DNA of 14,178 nt from Candidatus Falkowbacteria bacterium CG10_big_fil_rev_8_21_14_0_10_43_10 (GCA_002773655.1 PFAR01000022.1:1026-15203); one strand, 5' to 3'; positions 6,076-12,322 are shown, counted from the stretch's first letter. Numbers and translations are program-made. Notes: a model not told the origin generated them from the sequence alone.

Positions 6076-6600
6076 TTATTTTACAATTTTCCAATTCATG
6101 ACATTTTCAGCTATGAAAGGAACTACGCCCTTAATTTTCTCCGGCACCATCCATGGTTCGCGGACCAAGGTGATTGTTTCTTCACTGGGTTTCAAACTGT
6201 GGAATTTAGGGCCGTTGAGGGAACAGAACGCTTCAAACTGGTGTAAACCGTTCTCCAGGCCAATCCACCGTTCAAAAACGCTGAGATACAGGGGCAAAGC
6301 CACTATTTCATTAAAAATCCCGGCGTTGGGCGGTATCTCGCCGTTCTCTCCGCGATAGCACTTCGTTTCCGGCGAATGCGGCGCTGAGTCCGTTCCTAAG
6401 AAAAATTTTGGACTCCCGCTTATCATCGCCTGAATCACCGCTTCCACGTCTTCTCGCGATTTGGCAATCGGCTTGCAATAATTATGCGGGAAAACGATGC
6501 AACCGGAAGCGTCCAGCACGTCGCTTGTGCTAATTATAACGTGCTGGGGCGTTATAGTGGCAACCACATTCTCCGGCGCGGCTCCCACTAGTTCCACCAT
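6076..6600 (-). CDS. pyrC: Dihydroorotase C-terminal part (after the amber codon)
   Basis: The first ATG after the TAG is at 6600 (MVELVGAAPENV). A product from there would miss about 46 codons between the TAG and this ATG, including VEHVST with the second zinc His. It keeps TITPQHV, GTDSAPH with the catalytic-type Asp, and the C-terminal helices. No Shine-Dalgarno is seen at 6600, so independent translation is doubtful. The region upstream of it still encodes well-conserved PyrC sequence, which argues for a single ancestral gene. Confidence 0.45.
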   Translation of the reverse strand: MVELVGAAPENVVATITPQHVIISTSDVLDASGCIVFPHNYCKPIAKSREDVEAVIQAMISGSPKFFLGTDSAPHSPETKCYRGENGEIPPNAGIFNEIVALPLYLSVFERWIGLENGLHQFEAFCSLNGPKFHSLKPSEETITLVREPWMVPEKIKGVVPFIAENVMNWKIVK

Positions 6601-6738
6601 TGCGGCAGTGGAAACATGCTCTACGGCGATTTTTAATTCCGGAAAATCTTCAATGAGCTTTATAAGATATGGAATCGCCCGCTCTTCCCGCTCAACTTCC
6701 GGAATCGGTTTGCCAGTCTGCGGATTCTCAATCAGTTC

Positions 6739-7164
6739 CTAATGGCAGGAAAAAACCATACCGAGTTGCTGCGCTCTTTCCAACACTGGATAATATTTTT
6801 CCAGCTTCGCGAGAGCGACTCCGGCATTCGGATCTTCGCCTTCCCCTGAACCGGTTGAGGTCCCTCCTGGGATAAGCTTTAAGATGCGGACTCCGACTTC
6901 ATGGGCACCGGAAAAAATATCAGGTGTCATCCGGTTTACGAGCATAACAGTCATTATCGGGTCAAAACCGGGGGCGGCGTCCACTATCCTTTTCCGGTAT
7001 TGCTGGGCATCTACCCCTGTCACAATCGGTGGCGACAGATTTCCCATGACCACTGCCCGCGAAAAAATGCCGGCGGTTATCGGAGCGACCGCTTTCAGCA
7101 TTTTTCCGTCCCTTAAATGAACGTGACCGTTAAACAGCTTTCTAATAATTATCTCCTTAATCAT
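6739..7164 (-). CDS. pyrC: Dihydroorotase N-terminal part (up to the amber codon)
   Basis: If the TAG terminates, this 141-aa piece is made. It carries the HxH metal site (GHVHLRDG), the substrate-binding Arg and Asn (LRDG, MGNL), the bridging Lys and the last His, but lacks the second zinc His and the catalytic Asp. It could not be active alone. It starts at ATG 7164 behind GAAAGGAG; an upstream ATG at 7218 in the same frame has no such site. Confidence 0.55.
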   Translation of the reverse strand: MIKEIIIRKLFNGHVHLRDGKMLKAVAPITAGIFSRAVVMGNLSPPIVTGVDAQQYRKRIVDAAPGFDPIMTVMLVNRMTPDIFSGAHEVGVRILKLIPGGTSTGSGEGEDPNAGVALAKLEKYYPVLERAQQLGMVFSCH

Positions 7165-7208
7165 GAGAATTCTCCTTTCGGGAGGTATTTTTTGCCTTAA
7201 TTGTTTTA

Positions 7209-7237
7209 ATTTAAACACTAATGAATGCTTTAGTCAA
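7209..7237 (-). promoter_or_regulatory. Candidate promoter of pyrC
   Basis: On the minus strand TTGACT (complement of 7232-7237) is followed after exactly 17 bp by TTAAAT (complement of 7209-7214). This predicts a start near 7202 and a leader of about 37 nt carrying the GAAAGGAG site. Confidence 0.5.
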
Positions 7238-7260
7238 TTTGTTAAAAAACTGTTCTCAAC

Positions 7261-7289
7261 TTGTGTTAAAACACGCCTTGATTTATACT
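7261..7289 (+). promoter_or_regulatory. Candidate promoter of dnaB
   Basis: TTGTGT (7261-7266) and TATACT (7284-7289) are separated by exactly 17 bp. The -35 region overlaps a small inverted repeat, GTGTT-AA-AACAC (7263-7274), which could bind a regulator. The predicted leader of about 140 nt includes the repeat at 7324-7414. Confidence 0.45.
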
Positions 7290-7323
7290 CCCCCGCCCTA
7301 TACAATGAATACACATCTATTAT

Positions 7324-7414
7324 TGTCATTTCGACCGAGCGAACGTAAGTGAGCGAGTGGAGAAATATAACTATATCCTTCGGTTTAGTTTATCCCGAGC
7401 GTAGCCGAGGGACT
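7324..7414 (+). repeat. Intergenic palindromic repeat, copy A
   Basis: It starts TGTCATTTCGACCGAG (7324-7339), continues through GAGCG-rich palindromic sequence, then GGAGAAATATAACTATATCC (7359-7378), and ends with CCGAGCGTAGCCGAGGG-type sequence before GACTCGC. The first 16-mer and the internal 20-mer both recur exactly, on the opposite strand, in copy B at 8844-8950. No coding frame is evident. It lies in the dnaB leader, ending about 20 bp before the dnaB ATG. Confidence 0.75.
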
Positions 7415-7435
7415 CGCAATAACAACAGCTAAAAC

Positions 7436-8833
7436 ATGCCGGATATAAATGAAACAATTGGAAAAATGCCACCGCAAAATCTGGAAGCCGAGATAGCGCT
7501 GCTGGGCGCTTTAATGATTGACAAGGACGCGATTATTAAAGTGGCGGACATCGTCAACGAAGAAGATTTTTATAAGGACGCACACGGAAAAATATATAAA
7601 GCCATGCGCGAGCTTTTTTCCCGCAACGAGCCGATTGATATTTTAAGCCTATCCAACCGGCTGGAAGAAAAAAAACAGCTGGAGAGCGCCGGCGGCCGTT
7701 CATATCTGGCCAAGCTGTCCGCCTCGGTGGCGACCGCTTCGCACGTGGTTAATTACTCTAATATCGTCCAGCGCAAAGCCACCTTAAGGCGGCTGTTGCG
7801 GGTCAGCGCGGAAGTTTCGGAATCATGCTACGAAGAAGAACAGGGCGTGGACACTATTTTAGACAAAGCCGAGCAGATGCTTTTTAACGTATCGCAAAAA
7901 CATTTAAAAAATATCTTCCTGCCGATTGATAATCTTTTAACCGAAGCCTTTGAAAGAATCGACGATCTGCACAAACAGGGCGGAAAACTGCGCGGCCTTC
8001 CAACCGGCTTCACTGCCTTGGACGGCCTGCTGGCCGGCCTGCAAAAATCAGATCTGGTTGTTTTAGCCGCCCGCCCCAGTGTCGGCAAAACCAGCCTGGC
8101 GATGGATATCGCCCGCCAGGTCGCCGTAAAATCAAAAACGCCGGTGGGGATATTCAGCCTGGAAATGAGCAAAGAGCAACTGGTTGACCGGATGCTCTGC
8201 GCTGAAGCCAATGTCGGGCTCTGGAAAATGCGCACTGGAAAACTTTCCGACCGCGAAGGCGAAGACGATTTCTCCCGCATCGGCCATGCGATGGGGACTT
8301 TGTCCGAATCGCCGATTTATATTGATGACTCGGCCAGCCTGAATATTATGGAGATTAAAACCAAAGTGCGGAGATTGCAGATGGAAAAAGGGCTGGGGCT
8401 GGTTATTATTGATTATCTGCAGTTAATGGAAGGCCGCGGCAAATATCAGGATAACCGCGTACAGGAGGTGGCGGAAATAACTCGCGCCTTGAAAGTTATC
8501 GCCCGCGAACTCAATATTCCCGTGCTGGCTTTATCCCAGCTGTCGCGCGTAGTGGAGCAAAGCCGCCCGGCCATTCCAAAATTATCGCATTTAAGGGAGT
8601 CCGGTTCGATTGAACAGGACGCGGATGTGGTTATGTTTATTTACCGCAAGTCGGCCGACCGCAATTACCGCGCGGAGGAAATTCCGGAAAACGAGCGCTA
8701 TATCGCCGAAATCCATATCGCCAAGCACCGGAACGGCCCGACCGGCAACGTTAAACTATTCTTTAACGAAGAGACAGTCAGCTTTAAAAATTTAGATACT
8801 AAGGTGGCCGCGGAAGCGCCGCCGCAATTTTAA
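7436..8833 (+). CDS. dnaB: Replicative DNA helicase DnaB
   Basis: This 465-aa hexameric helicase unwinds DNA ahead of the replication fork. The N-terminal primase-interaction domain (about 8-110, starting PPQNLEAE) is followed by a linker and a RecA-like C-terminal domain (about 185-455). Motifs are Walker A ARPSVGKTS (212-220; commonly ARPSMGKT), SLEMS with the catalytic-type E243, Walker B VIIDYLQLM (323-331), LSQLSR (367-371) and the HLRESGSIEQDAD and MFIYRK segments near the end. Length is normal and no intein is present. No Shine-Dalgarno precedes the ATG. It is flanked on both sides by members of one palindromic repeat family in opposite orientation. Confidence 0.97.
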   Translation: MPDINETIGKMPPQNLEAEIALLGALMIDKDAIIKVADIVNEEDFYKDAHGKIYKAMRELFSRNEPIDILSLSNRLEEKKQLESAGGRSYLAKLSASVATASHVVNYSNIVQRKATLRRLLRVSAEVSESCYEEEQGVDTILDKAEQMLFNVSQKHLKNIFLPIDNLLTEAFERIDDLHKQGGKLRGLPTGFTALDGLLAGLQKSDLVVLAARPSVGKTSLAMDIARQVAVKSKTPVGIFSLEMSKEQLVDRMLCAEANVGLWKMRTGKLSDREGEDDFSRIGHAMGTLSESPIYIDDSASLNIMEIKTKVRRLQMEKGLGLVIIDYLQLMEGRGKYQDNRVQEVAEITRALKVIARELNIPVLALSQLSRVVEQSRPAIPKLSHLRESGSIEQDADVVMFIYRKSADRNYRAEEIPENERYIAEIHIAKHRNGPTGNVKLFFNEETVSFKNLDTKVAAEAPPQF

Positions 8834-8843
8834 TATATTTAAT

Positions 8844-8950
8844 TGTCATTCCGAGCGAATCCGCCAGCTGGCGGAGAAGCCGAGGGATATAGTTATATTT
8901 CTCCGCTCATTCGCCCGCCAGATCGGCGGGCTCACTCGGTCGAAATGACA
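8844..8950 (-). repeat. Intergenic palindromic repeat, copy B, with nested palindromes
   Basis: The ends form an 11-bp inverted repeat with one mismatch (TGTCATTCCGA at 8844-8854, TCGAAATGACA at 8940-8950). Read on the minus strand it carries the same TGTCATTTCGACCGAG start and the same GGAGAAATATAACTATATCC core (complement of 8885-8904) as copy A. Two further palindromes are nested in it: TCCGCCAGCTGGCGGA (8860-8875) and GCCCGCC-AGATC-GGCGGGC (8913-8931). Copy A has the plain GAGCG/GCCGAGG context where these sit, so they look like later insertions. The right end overlaps an ATG (8945) in frame with ybaB. Confidence 0.8.
8860..8875. repeat. 16-bp palindrome, copy 2
   Basis: TCCGCCAGCTGGCGGA is identical to the copy in the tRNA-Lys relic (2836-2851). 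Here it splits the repeat's CCGAGCGAA...AAGCCGAGG arm, whereas copy A has CCGAGCGTAGCCGAGG uninterrupted. Confidence 0.75.
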
Positions 8951-8959
8951 GAAAAAAAT

Positions 8960-9238
8960 ATGTTTTCAAAGTTAAAACAAATCAAAGACCTTCGCTCGCA
9001 GGCAAAAAAGATGCAGAACGCCCTGGCCGGCGAATCCGTAACTATAGAAAAAAGCGGCGTTAAAATGGTAATGAACGGCAATATGGAAGTTACTGAATTT
9101 ACAGCTGCCGATAATATTTCCAAAGAAGCGCTGGTGCAATTAACGCCCGGCATTGTCAACAATGGCATTAAGGACGTGCAAAAAATCATGGCGCGCAAAA
9201 TGCAAGAGATGGGAGGTATCCCCGGAATTTCTAATTAA
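8960..9238 (+). CDS. ybaB: YbaB/EbfC nucleoid-associated protein
   Basis: This 92-aa protein belongs to the small dimeric DNA-binding YbaB/EbfC family. The N-terminal helix MFSKLKQIKDLRSQAKKMQ, a central beta region (VTIEKSGVKMVMNGNMEVTEF, 27-47) and a C-terminal helix ending in MQEMGGIPG all fit the family, as does length. The ATG at 8960 is chosen because family members start here. The frame stays open upstream through the repeat to 8843, but that extension is translated repeat. ATG 8945 (six residues longer) is possible. No Shine-Dalgarno is seen. YbaB is usually next to recR, which lies 577 bp downstream with the RibL-like gene in between. Confidence 0.9.
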   Translation: MFSKLKQIKDLRSQAKKMQNALAGESVTIEKSGVKMVMNGNMEVTEFTAADNISKEALVQLTPGIVNNGIKDVQKIMARKMQEMGGIPGISN

Positions 9239-9250
9239 CCTAATTGCTCT

Positions 9251-9347
9251 AATTTCTAATTAATATCCAAATACCAATATCTAATCTTATTTTGGTATTG
9301 GATATTAGTTATTGGAATTTGATTAAGTTAATTAGATATTAGAAATT
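9251..9347. repeat. AT-rich nested inverted repeat
   Basis: The outer arms AATTTCTAAT (9251-9260) and ATTAGAAATT (9338-9347) are perfect complements. An inner stem pairs ATATCCAAATACCAA (from 9263) with TTGGTATTGGATAT (9292-9305), with one bulged A. It fills the gap between ybaB and the RibL-like gene and reaches the start codon of the latter. No T tract follows in the right place, so it is not a standard terminator. Confidence 0.65.
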
Positions 9348-9348
9348 T

Positions 9349-9735
9349 ATGCTTAAGGTGATGTGCTTCGGCACTTTCGACGGTCTGCACCAGGGACATT
9401 TGTCATATTTCAAACAGGCAAAAAAACTGGGTGATTGTTTAATGGTGGTGGTAGCGCGGGACATAAACGTGGAAAAGATAAAAGGCAGACTGCCGCGGCA
9501 AAATGAACAAATCCGATTAAACGCAGTTGCTAAATTGTCTTTTATCAACGAAGTATGCCTGGGCAACGCCAAAGATAGGATGGCGGTTATTAGAAAATTT
9601 AAGCCGGATGTTATTGCTTTGGGATACGACCAAGAAGCAGATACTGAAAAATTACAAGCAGAGTTTCCTGATATAAAAATTGTCAGATTAAAAGCGTATC
9701 AGCCGGAAAAGTATAAGTCGTCCTTAATGCGCTAA
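9349..9735 (+). CDS. ribL: RibL-type FAD synthase / nucleotidyltransferase
   Basis: This 128-aa protein is a HxGH-type nucleotidyltransferase, probably joining AMP to FMN to make FAD. The catalytic FGTFDGLHQGHLSYFKQAKKLGD segment occupies residues 7-29. VVVARDINVEKIKG (33-46) and VIALGYDQ (88-95) match the archaeal RibL pattern better than the glycerol-3-phosphate cytidylyltransferase TagD, which is the main alternative. The end (YKSSLMR) keeps the Ser-Ser motif but stops about 15-20 residues earlier than typical archaeal RibL. A bifunctional RibF is not needed to explain the motifs. There is no Shine-Dalgarno; the ATG sits at the edge of an inverted repeat. Confidence 0.75.
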   Translation: MLKVMCFGTFDGLHQGHLSYFKQAKKLGDCLMVVVARDINVEKIKGRLPRQNEQIRLNAVAKLSFINEVCLGNAKDRMAVIRKFKPDVIALGYDQEADTEKLQAEFPDIKIVRLKAYQPEKYKSSLMR

Positions 9736-9794
9736 TAACTTATAACATATAACTTGTTGGGTAAACTCAATATGTGTTATACGTTATAAGTTAT
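9735..9794. repeat. AT-rich inverted repeat after ribL
   Basis: ATAACTTATAACATATAAC (9735-9753) pairs with GTTATACGTTATAAGTTAT (9776-9794) at 18 of 19 positions. It begins in the ribL stop codon and ends 20 bp before recR. No T tract follows, so termination is uncertain. Confidence 0.65.
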
Positions 9795-9814
9795 AAGTTA
9801 TCTATTATACTGTT

Positions 9815-10411
9815 GTGCGTTTACCCTCTTCCATCCAAAACTGCATTGACGCCTTTTCCCAGCTTCCCACGATCGGCCGAAAATCCGCCGAGCGTTTTGT
9901 ATTTTACCTGTTGCAAAAGGACCAGAACGAACTGGATAATTTCGCTGAAGCGATAAAAAATTTAAAAAAAGGCATAAAAAAATGCGCGATTTGCGGCTGC
10001 ATTGATGAAACCACTCCCTGTCTTGTCTGCGCCGACGCCAAAAGGGATCGGGCTAAAATATGCGTGATCACCAATACGCGCGACCTGATTTTAATTGAAA
10101 ATACAAAGATTTACAACGGGCTATACCATGTCTTGGGGGGAAATATTGATGCAATTAACGGTATAACTCCGAAACAGCTTAATATTAAGCCCCTGCTTGA
10201 GCGCCTGCGGAACCAAAATGGCGGAGTTAGGGAAATTATTTTAGCTTTAAACCCGACTTTTGAGGGAGAAACCACTTCCTTGCATTTGACCAATGTATTG
10301 AAAAACTATAATATTAAACTCACTCGGCTGGCGCGCGGCCTTTCTGCCGGTAGCGACCTGCAATACGCCGATGAGCTAACGATAAAAAACGCGATTCAAA
10401 ATCGAAAATAG
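9815..10411 (+). CDS. recR: Recombination mediator RecR
   Basis: This 198-aa protein acts with RecF/RecO in loading RecA at gaps. In order it has a helix-hairpin-helix region (about 7-34, LPTIGRKSAERF), a four-cysteine zinc site (C57, C60, C69, C72), a Toprim domain (about 80-175, with ITNTRD and NPTFEGETTS) and the terminal RGLSAGSDLQYADELTI motif. Length is standard. The GTG at 9815 is the start that gives the normal N-terminus; there is no Shine-Dalgarno. The gene ends in TAG, and the ribosome-binding site of the next gene overlaps this stop. Confidence 0.95.
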   Translation: MRLPSSIQNCIDAFSQLPTIGRKSAERFVFYLLQKDQNELDNFAEAIKNLKKGIKKCAICGCIDETTPCLVCADAKRDRAKICVITNTRDLILIENTKIYNGLYHVLGGNIDAINGITPKQLNIKPLLERLRNQNGGVREIILALNPTFEGETTSLHLTNVLKNYNIKLTRLARGLSAGSDLQYADELTIKNAIQNRK

Positions 10412-10422
10412 GAGGTAAGCTG

Positions 10423-10761
10423 ATGAACTTTTTCAGCATTGACTTCCGGACGTCGGCGACAAAACCCTGGATAGTCTGGTCCTTAGCGGTTCTTTTGACT
10501 GCGACGCCATGGCTGTTGATATTCTCTTGTGTGGATTTCTTCGCTGATTTTTCTTTATCTGCGGTTGGCTTAGCGTGCTTAATAGTTCTCGCGCTAACAG
10601 TTGTCTTCTTGTTGTTTATATCCCTAATAATCCGCCAAGAAAGGAGAGTAGCTCCCTTTTGGAGCGAAACTATCGCTTTGGCGCTGGCAACAATAATCGC
10701 ATTGCTTGTCATTTCGCTTAAAAAATTATTTGCCAGAAATAAAAAGCTGCCCCAAATTTGA
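10423..10761 (+). CDS. Hypothetical three-helix membrane protein
   Basis: This 112-aa protein is not recognised. It shows three hydrophobic segments (about 15-37, 45-70 and 82-100) and basic residues at both ends, so it is probably an inner-membrane protein. It is supported as a gene by AGGAGGT, the best Shine-Dalgarno in the window, 7 nt before its ATG and overlapping the recR stop, which suggests coupling to recR. A terminator hairpin overlaps its last codons. An open frame on the other strand (10320-10712) is judged a shadow. Confidence 0.75.
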   Translation: MNFFSIDFRTSATKPWIVWSLAVLLTATPWLLIFSCVDFFADFSLSAVGLACLIVLALTVVFLLFISLIIRQERRVAPFWSETIALALATIIALLVISLKKLFARNKKLPQI

Positions 10762-10775
10762 GGCGGCTCTTTTTT
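10741..10775. terminator. Bidirectional intrinsic terminator
   Basis: AGCTGCC (10745-10751) pairs with GGCGGCT (10762-10768, one G-U), and the inner CAAATTTG is itself palindromic. T(6) follows on plus (10770-10775) and T(5) on minus (complement of 10741-10745), so it serves both the membrane-protein gene and the convergent rplU. Confidence 0.8.
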
Positions 10776-10796
10776 ATATTTGATGCGATTTAATAA

Positions 10797-11111
10797 TTAC
10801 CCAATCTTTTCAATCTTGACTTTAGTGTAAAGCTGGCGGTGCCCTATTTTTCTTTTATAGCGGGTTTTGTTTTTATATTTTACCACGGTTACTTTTTTAT
10901 CCTTGGCGGTCTCCAATATTTCAGCGGTAACTTTGTCTCCCAGCGAAGGCTGGCCCAAGTCCTTGATTTCGCCGTCGGAATCAGCAATTAACAGCGTTTC
11001 AAATTTAACTTTTTTTCCCCGTTCGCCGGCCAATTTTTCCACTTTTAAAGTTTCTCCTTCTTCAACTTTGTACTGCTTTCCGCCGGTTTTGATGATTGCT
11101 ATGTTGCCCAT
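10797..11111 (-). CDS. rplU: 50S ribosomal protein L21
   Basis: This 104-aa large-subunit protein binds 23S rRNA. IAIIKTGGKQYKVEEGE near the N-terminus and KVTVVKYKNKTRYKRKIGHRQLYTKVKIEKI at the end are the L21 signatures, and length is normal. The ATG at 11111 is preferred over a TTG three codons upstream because L21 proteins start just before the AIIxTGGKQY segment. L27 (rpmA), the usual partner, is not next to it: the next gene downstream is on the other strand. Confidence 0.95.
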   Translation of the reverse strand: MGNIAIIKTGGKQYKVEEGETLKVEKLAGERGKKVKFETLLIADSDGEIKDLGQPSLGDKVTAEILETAKDKKVTVVKYKNKTRYKRKIGHRQLYTKVKIEKIG

Positions 11112-11191
11112 ATTTCTCAATTTATTGATTTATTAGTTTATTAATTTATTAATATCTTTAAACAGTGTTGCGTATAAACATGACTTTAACT

Positions 11192-11220
11192 ATCTTATAT
11201 ATAACATTAGTTTTTGTCAA
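11192..11220 (-). promoter_or_regulatory. Candidate promoter of rplU
   Basis: A perfect -35 TTGACA (complement of 11215-11220) overlaps the stop codon of the WecA-like gene. After 17 bp comes TAAGAT (complement of 11192-11197). The leader of about 80 nt holds an AT-rich, TTTATTAA-type repeated stretch (11120-11157). Confidence 0.5.
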
Positions 11221-12242
11221 CTCCAATTCTTTTTTGGCATAAATACAGAGGCAAAAGCCAACAACACCATTATTATTGCTAAAATTCCTAAAGCAATAAC
11301 CTTCTCCTGACTTTGCAGGTAAAGGGCGGCGCTGCCGAAAACAGCCGCCAGAATGTAATACACGAAAACTGTCTGCCGCTGGGATAATCCCATGTCCAAA
11401 AAGCGATGGTGCAGGTGCTGGCGGTCGGCGAATTTAAACGGATTTTTTCCCTGCCAGAGGCGCCTGACAATAATCCAGGCTACGTCCATAATGGGAATGC
11501 CCATAATTAATAAAGCGATGGCGATTTTCCCGCCGGAAATTACGGCCAGCACCGCGATAATATAGCCGATCAGCAGGCTCCCGCCCTCGCCTAAAAAAAT
11601 TTTGGCCGGATAAAAATTAAATGCTAAAAATCCCAGGCAGGCTGCCGCGAATATTAATCCCATTAATCCCACGTCCGGCTGATAATATCTGGTAGTCATG
11701 GTAAATAAAAAAATAATTATCCCGCTGATAGCTCCCAAGCCGCCGACCAGCCCGTCAACTCCGTCCAAGAGCTTAGTGGTATACATCATCCCCATCAGCC
11801 AAAGAAAAGTAAAGGCGGCGGAGGCGGCGCCGCTGAAATATAACAACCCCCCGGCCGGATTAGTTATTTTTATAATTCCTATTCCTCCGGCAATAACCGC
11901 CAAACTGGCCAAAACCGGAAAAATAATCTGCCGCTGCGGCTTTAAATTATATTTATCGTCTAAAAATCCTCCCAATATTAAAATACAAGCGCCAATAAAA
12001 AAACTGATTAAATGCGCGCCGGACAATCCCCTCGCCAGGATATCTTCCCGCGCTATCCAAAGCATAATAAAAAAACTAAAAAAAATAGCGATTCCGCCTA
12101 AAAGAGGAACGGCCTTTTTATGGATTTTTCTCTCTCTGTCCGGCTTGTCTACAATACCAAGTTTTCGGGCAAAAATCTTTACCGTTATAGTTGAAAGTAC
12201 CGACAGAAGCAAGGATGAAAAAAAAATTGCTGTTAATTGCAT
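11217..12242 (-). CDS. wecA: WecA/TagO-like polyprenyl-phosphate glycosyl-1-phosphate transferase
   Basis: This 341-aa multi-pass membrane enzyme moves a sugar-phosphate (typically GlcNAc-1-P) from UDP onto undecaprenyl phosphate, the first step of surface polymer assembly. Visible are about ten hydrophobic segments, DKPDRERKIHKKAVPLLGG (32-50), the Asp pair D95/D96 in GFLDD, LLDGVDGL with D160 and D163, FLGEGGS (216-222) and the cytoplasmic His cluster RQHLHHRF (274-281). The His cluster with DMGLSQRQ is WecA/TagO-like rather than MraY-like. Two usually conserved residues differ: the Asn of the NxxDGxDGL motif is K157, and the Asp of FxGDxGS is E219. No Shine-Dalgarno precedes the ATG. Confidence 0.85.
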   Translation of the reverse strand: MQLTAIFFSSLLLSVLSTITVKIFARKLGIVDKPDRERKIHKKAVPLLGGIAIFFSFFIMLWIAREDILARGLSGAHLISFFIGACILILGGFLDDKYNLKPQRQIIFPVLASLAVIAGGIGIIKITNPAGGLLYFSGAASAAFTFLWLMGMMYTTKLLDGVDGLVGGLGAISGIIIFLFTMTTRYYQPDVGLMGLIFAAACLGFLAFNFYPAKIFLGEGGSLLIGYIIAVLAVISGGKIAIALLIMGIPIMDVAWIIVRRLWQGKNPFKFADRQHLHHRFLDMGLSQRQTVFVYYILAAVFGSAALYLQSQEKVIALGILAIIMVLLAFASVFMPKKNWS

Positions 12243-12246
12243 AAAA

Positions 12247-12306
12247 AATTTTCAATCGCCAATTTACAATTTCCAATGTTCAATTGAAAATTAGTGATTG
12301 AAAATT
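12247..12306. repeat. AT-rich inverted repeat before the wecA-like gene
   Basis: Bases 12247-12265 pair with 12288-12306 over 19 positions with one G-U pair and one mismatch. It fills most of the 80-bp gap between the Clp-like gene and the WecA-like gene. It is similar in composition to, but different in sequence from, those at 9251 and 9735. A TATAAT (complement of 12304-12309) at its edge could serve as a -10 box for the WecA-like gene. Confidence 0.6.
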
Positions 12307-12322
12307 ATAATCCGCTTTTATA

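Larger units (their letters stand above)
6076..7164 (-). pseudogene. pyrC: Dihydroorotase PyrC interrupted by one in-frame TAG
   Basis: The frame reads as one 363-codon gene from ATG 7164 to TAA 6076, with a single TAG at 6741-6739 (codon 142). The product would cyclise carbamoyl aspartate to dihydroorotate. All family landmarks line up with E. coli PyrC (348 aa): HVHLRDG near the N-terminus, VVMGNLSPP, the carbamylatable Lys in ILKLIPG, H141 immediately before the TAG, the second zinc His in VEHVST, ATITPQHV, FLGTDSAPH and HQFEAFCSLNGP. There is no frameshift and no other lesion. ATG 7164 is preferred over 7218 because GAAAGGAG lies 7 nt before it and the extra residues have no family match. 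Options are a recent nonsense mutation, an assembly or base error, or read-through. TAG ends other genes here, so general recoding is unlikely. Confidence 0.88.

Noticed and set aside
6076..7164. Genome-wide reassignment of TAG as an explanation for the pyrC interruption
   Set aside because: htrA, pyrD and recR all end in TAG at the expected protein length, and the pyrD TAG lies inside a terminator stem, so TAG works as a stop here.
7436..8833. Intein or split in dnaB
   Set aside because: The Walker A and following motifs are continuous and the protein has normal length.
7324..8950. Composite transposon carrying dnaB
   Set aside because: No transposase or target duplication is visible, and dnaB is a normal housekeeping gene; flanking repeats alone do not support it.
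10320..10712. 130-aa open frame on minus opposite recR and the membrane-protein gene
   Set aside because: The plus-strand gene has a perfect Shine-Dalgarno and clear membrane helices; the minus frame is low-complexity basic sequence with no start signal.
11698..12294. 198-aa open frame on plus opposite the WecA-like gene
   Set aside because: It is an antisense shadow of a well-conserved membrane enzyme, rich in Ile, Pro and Lys, with no domain.
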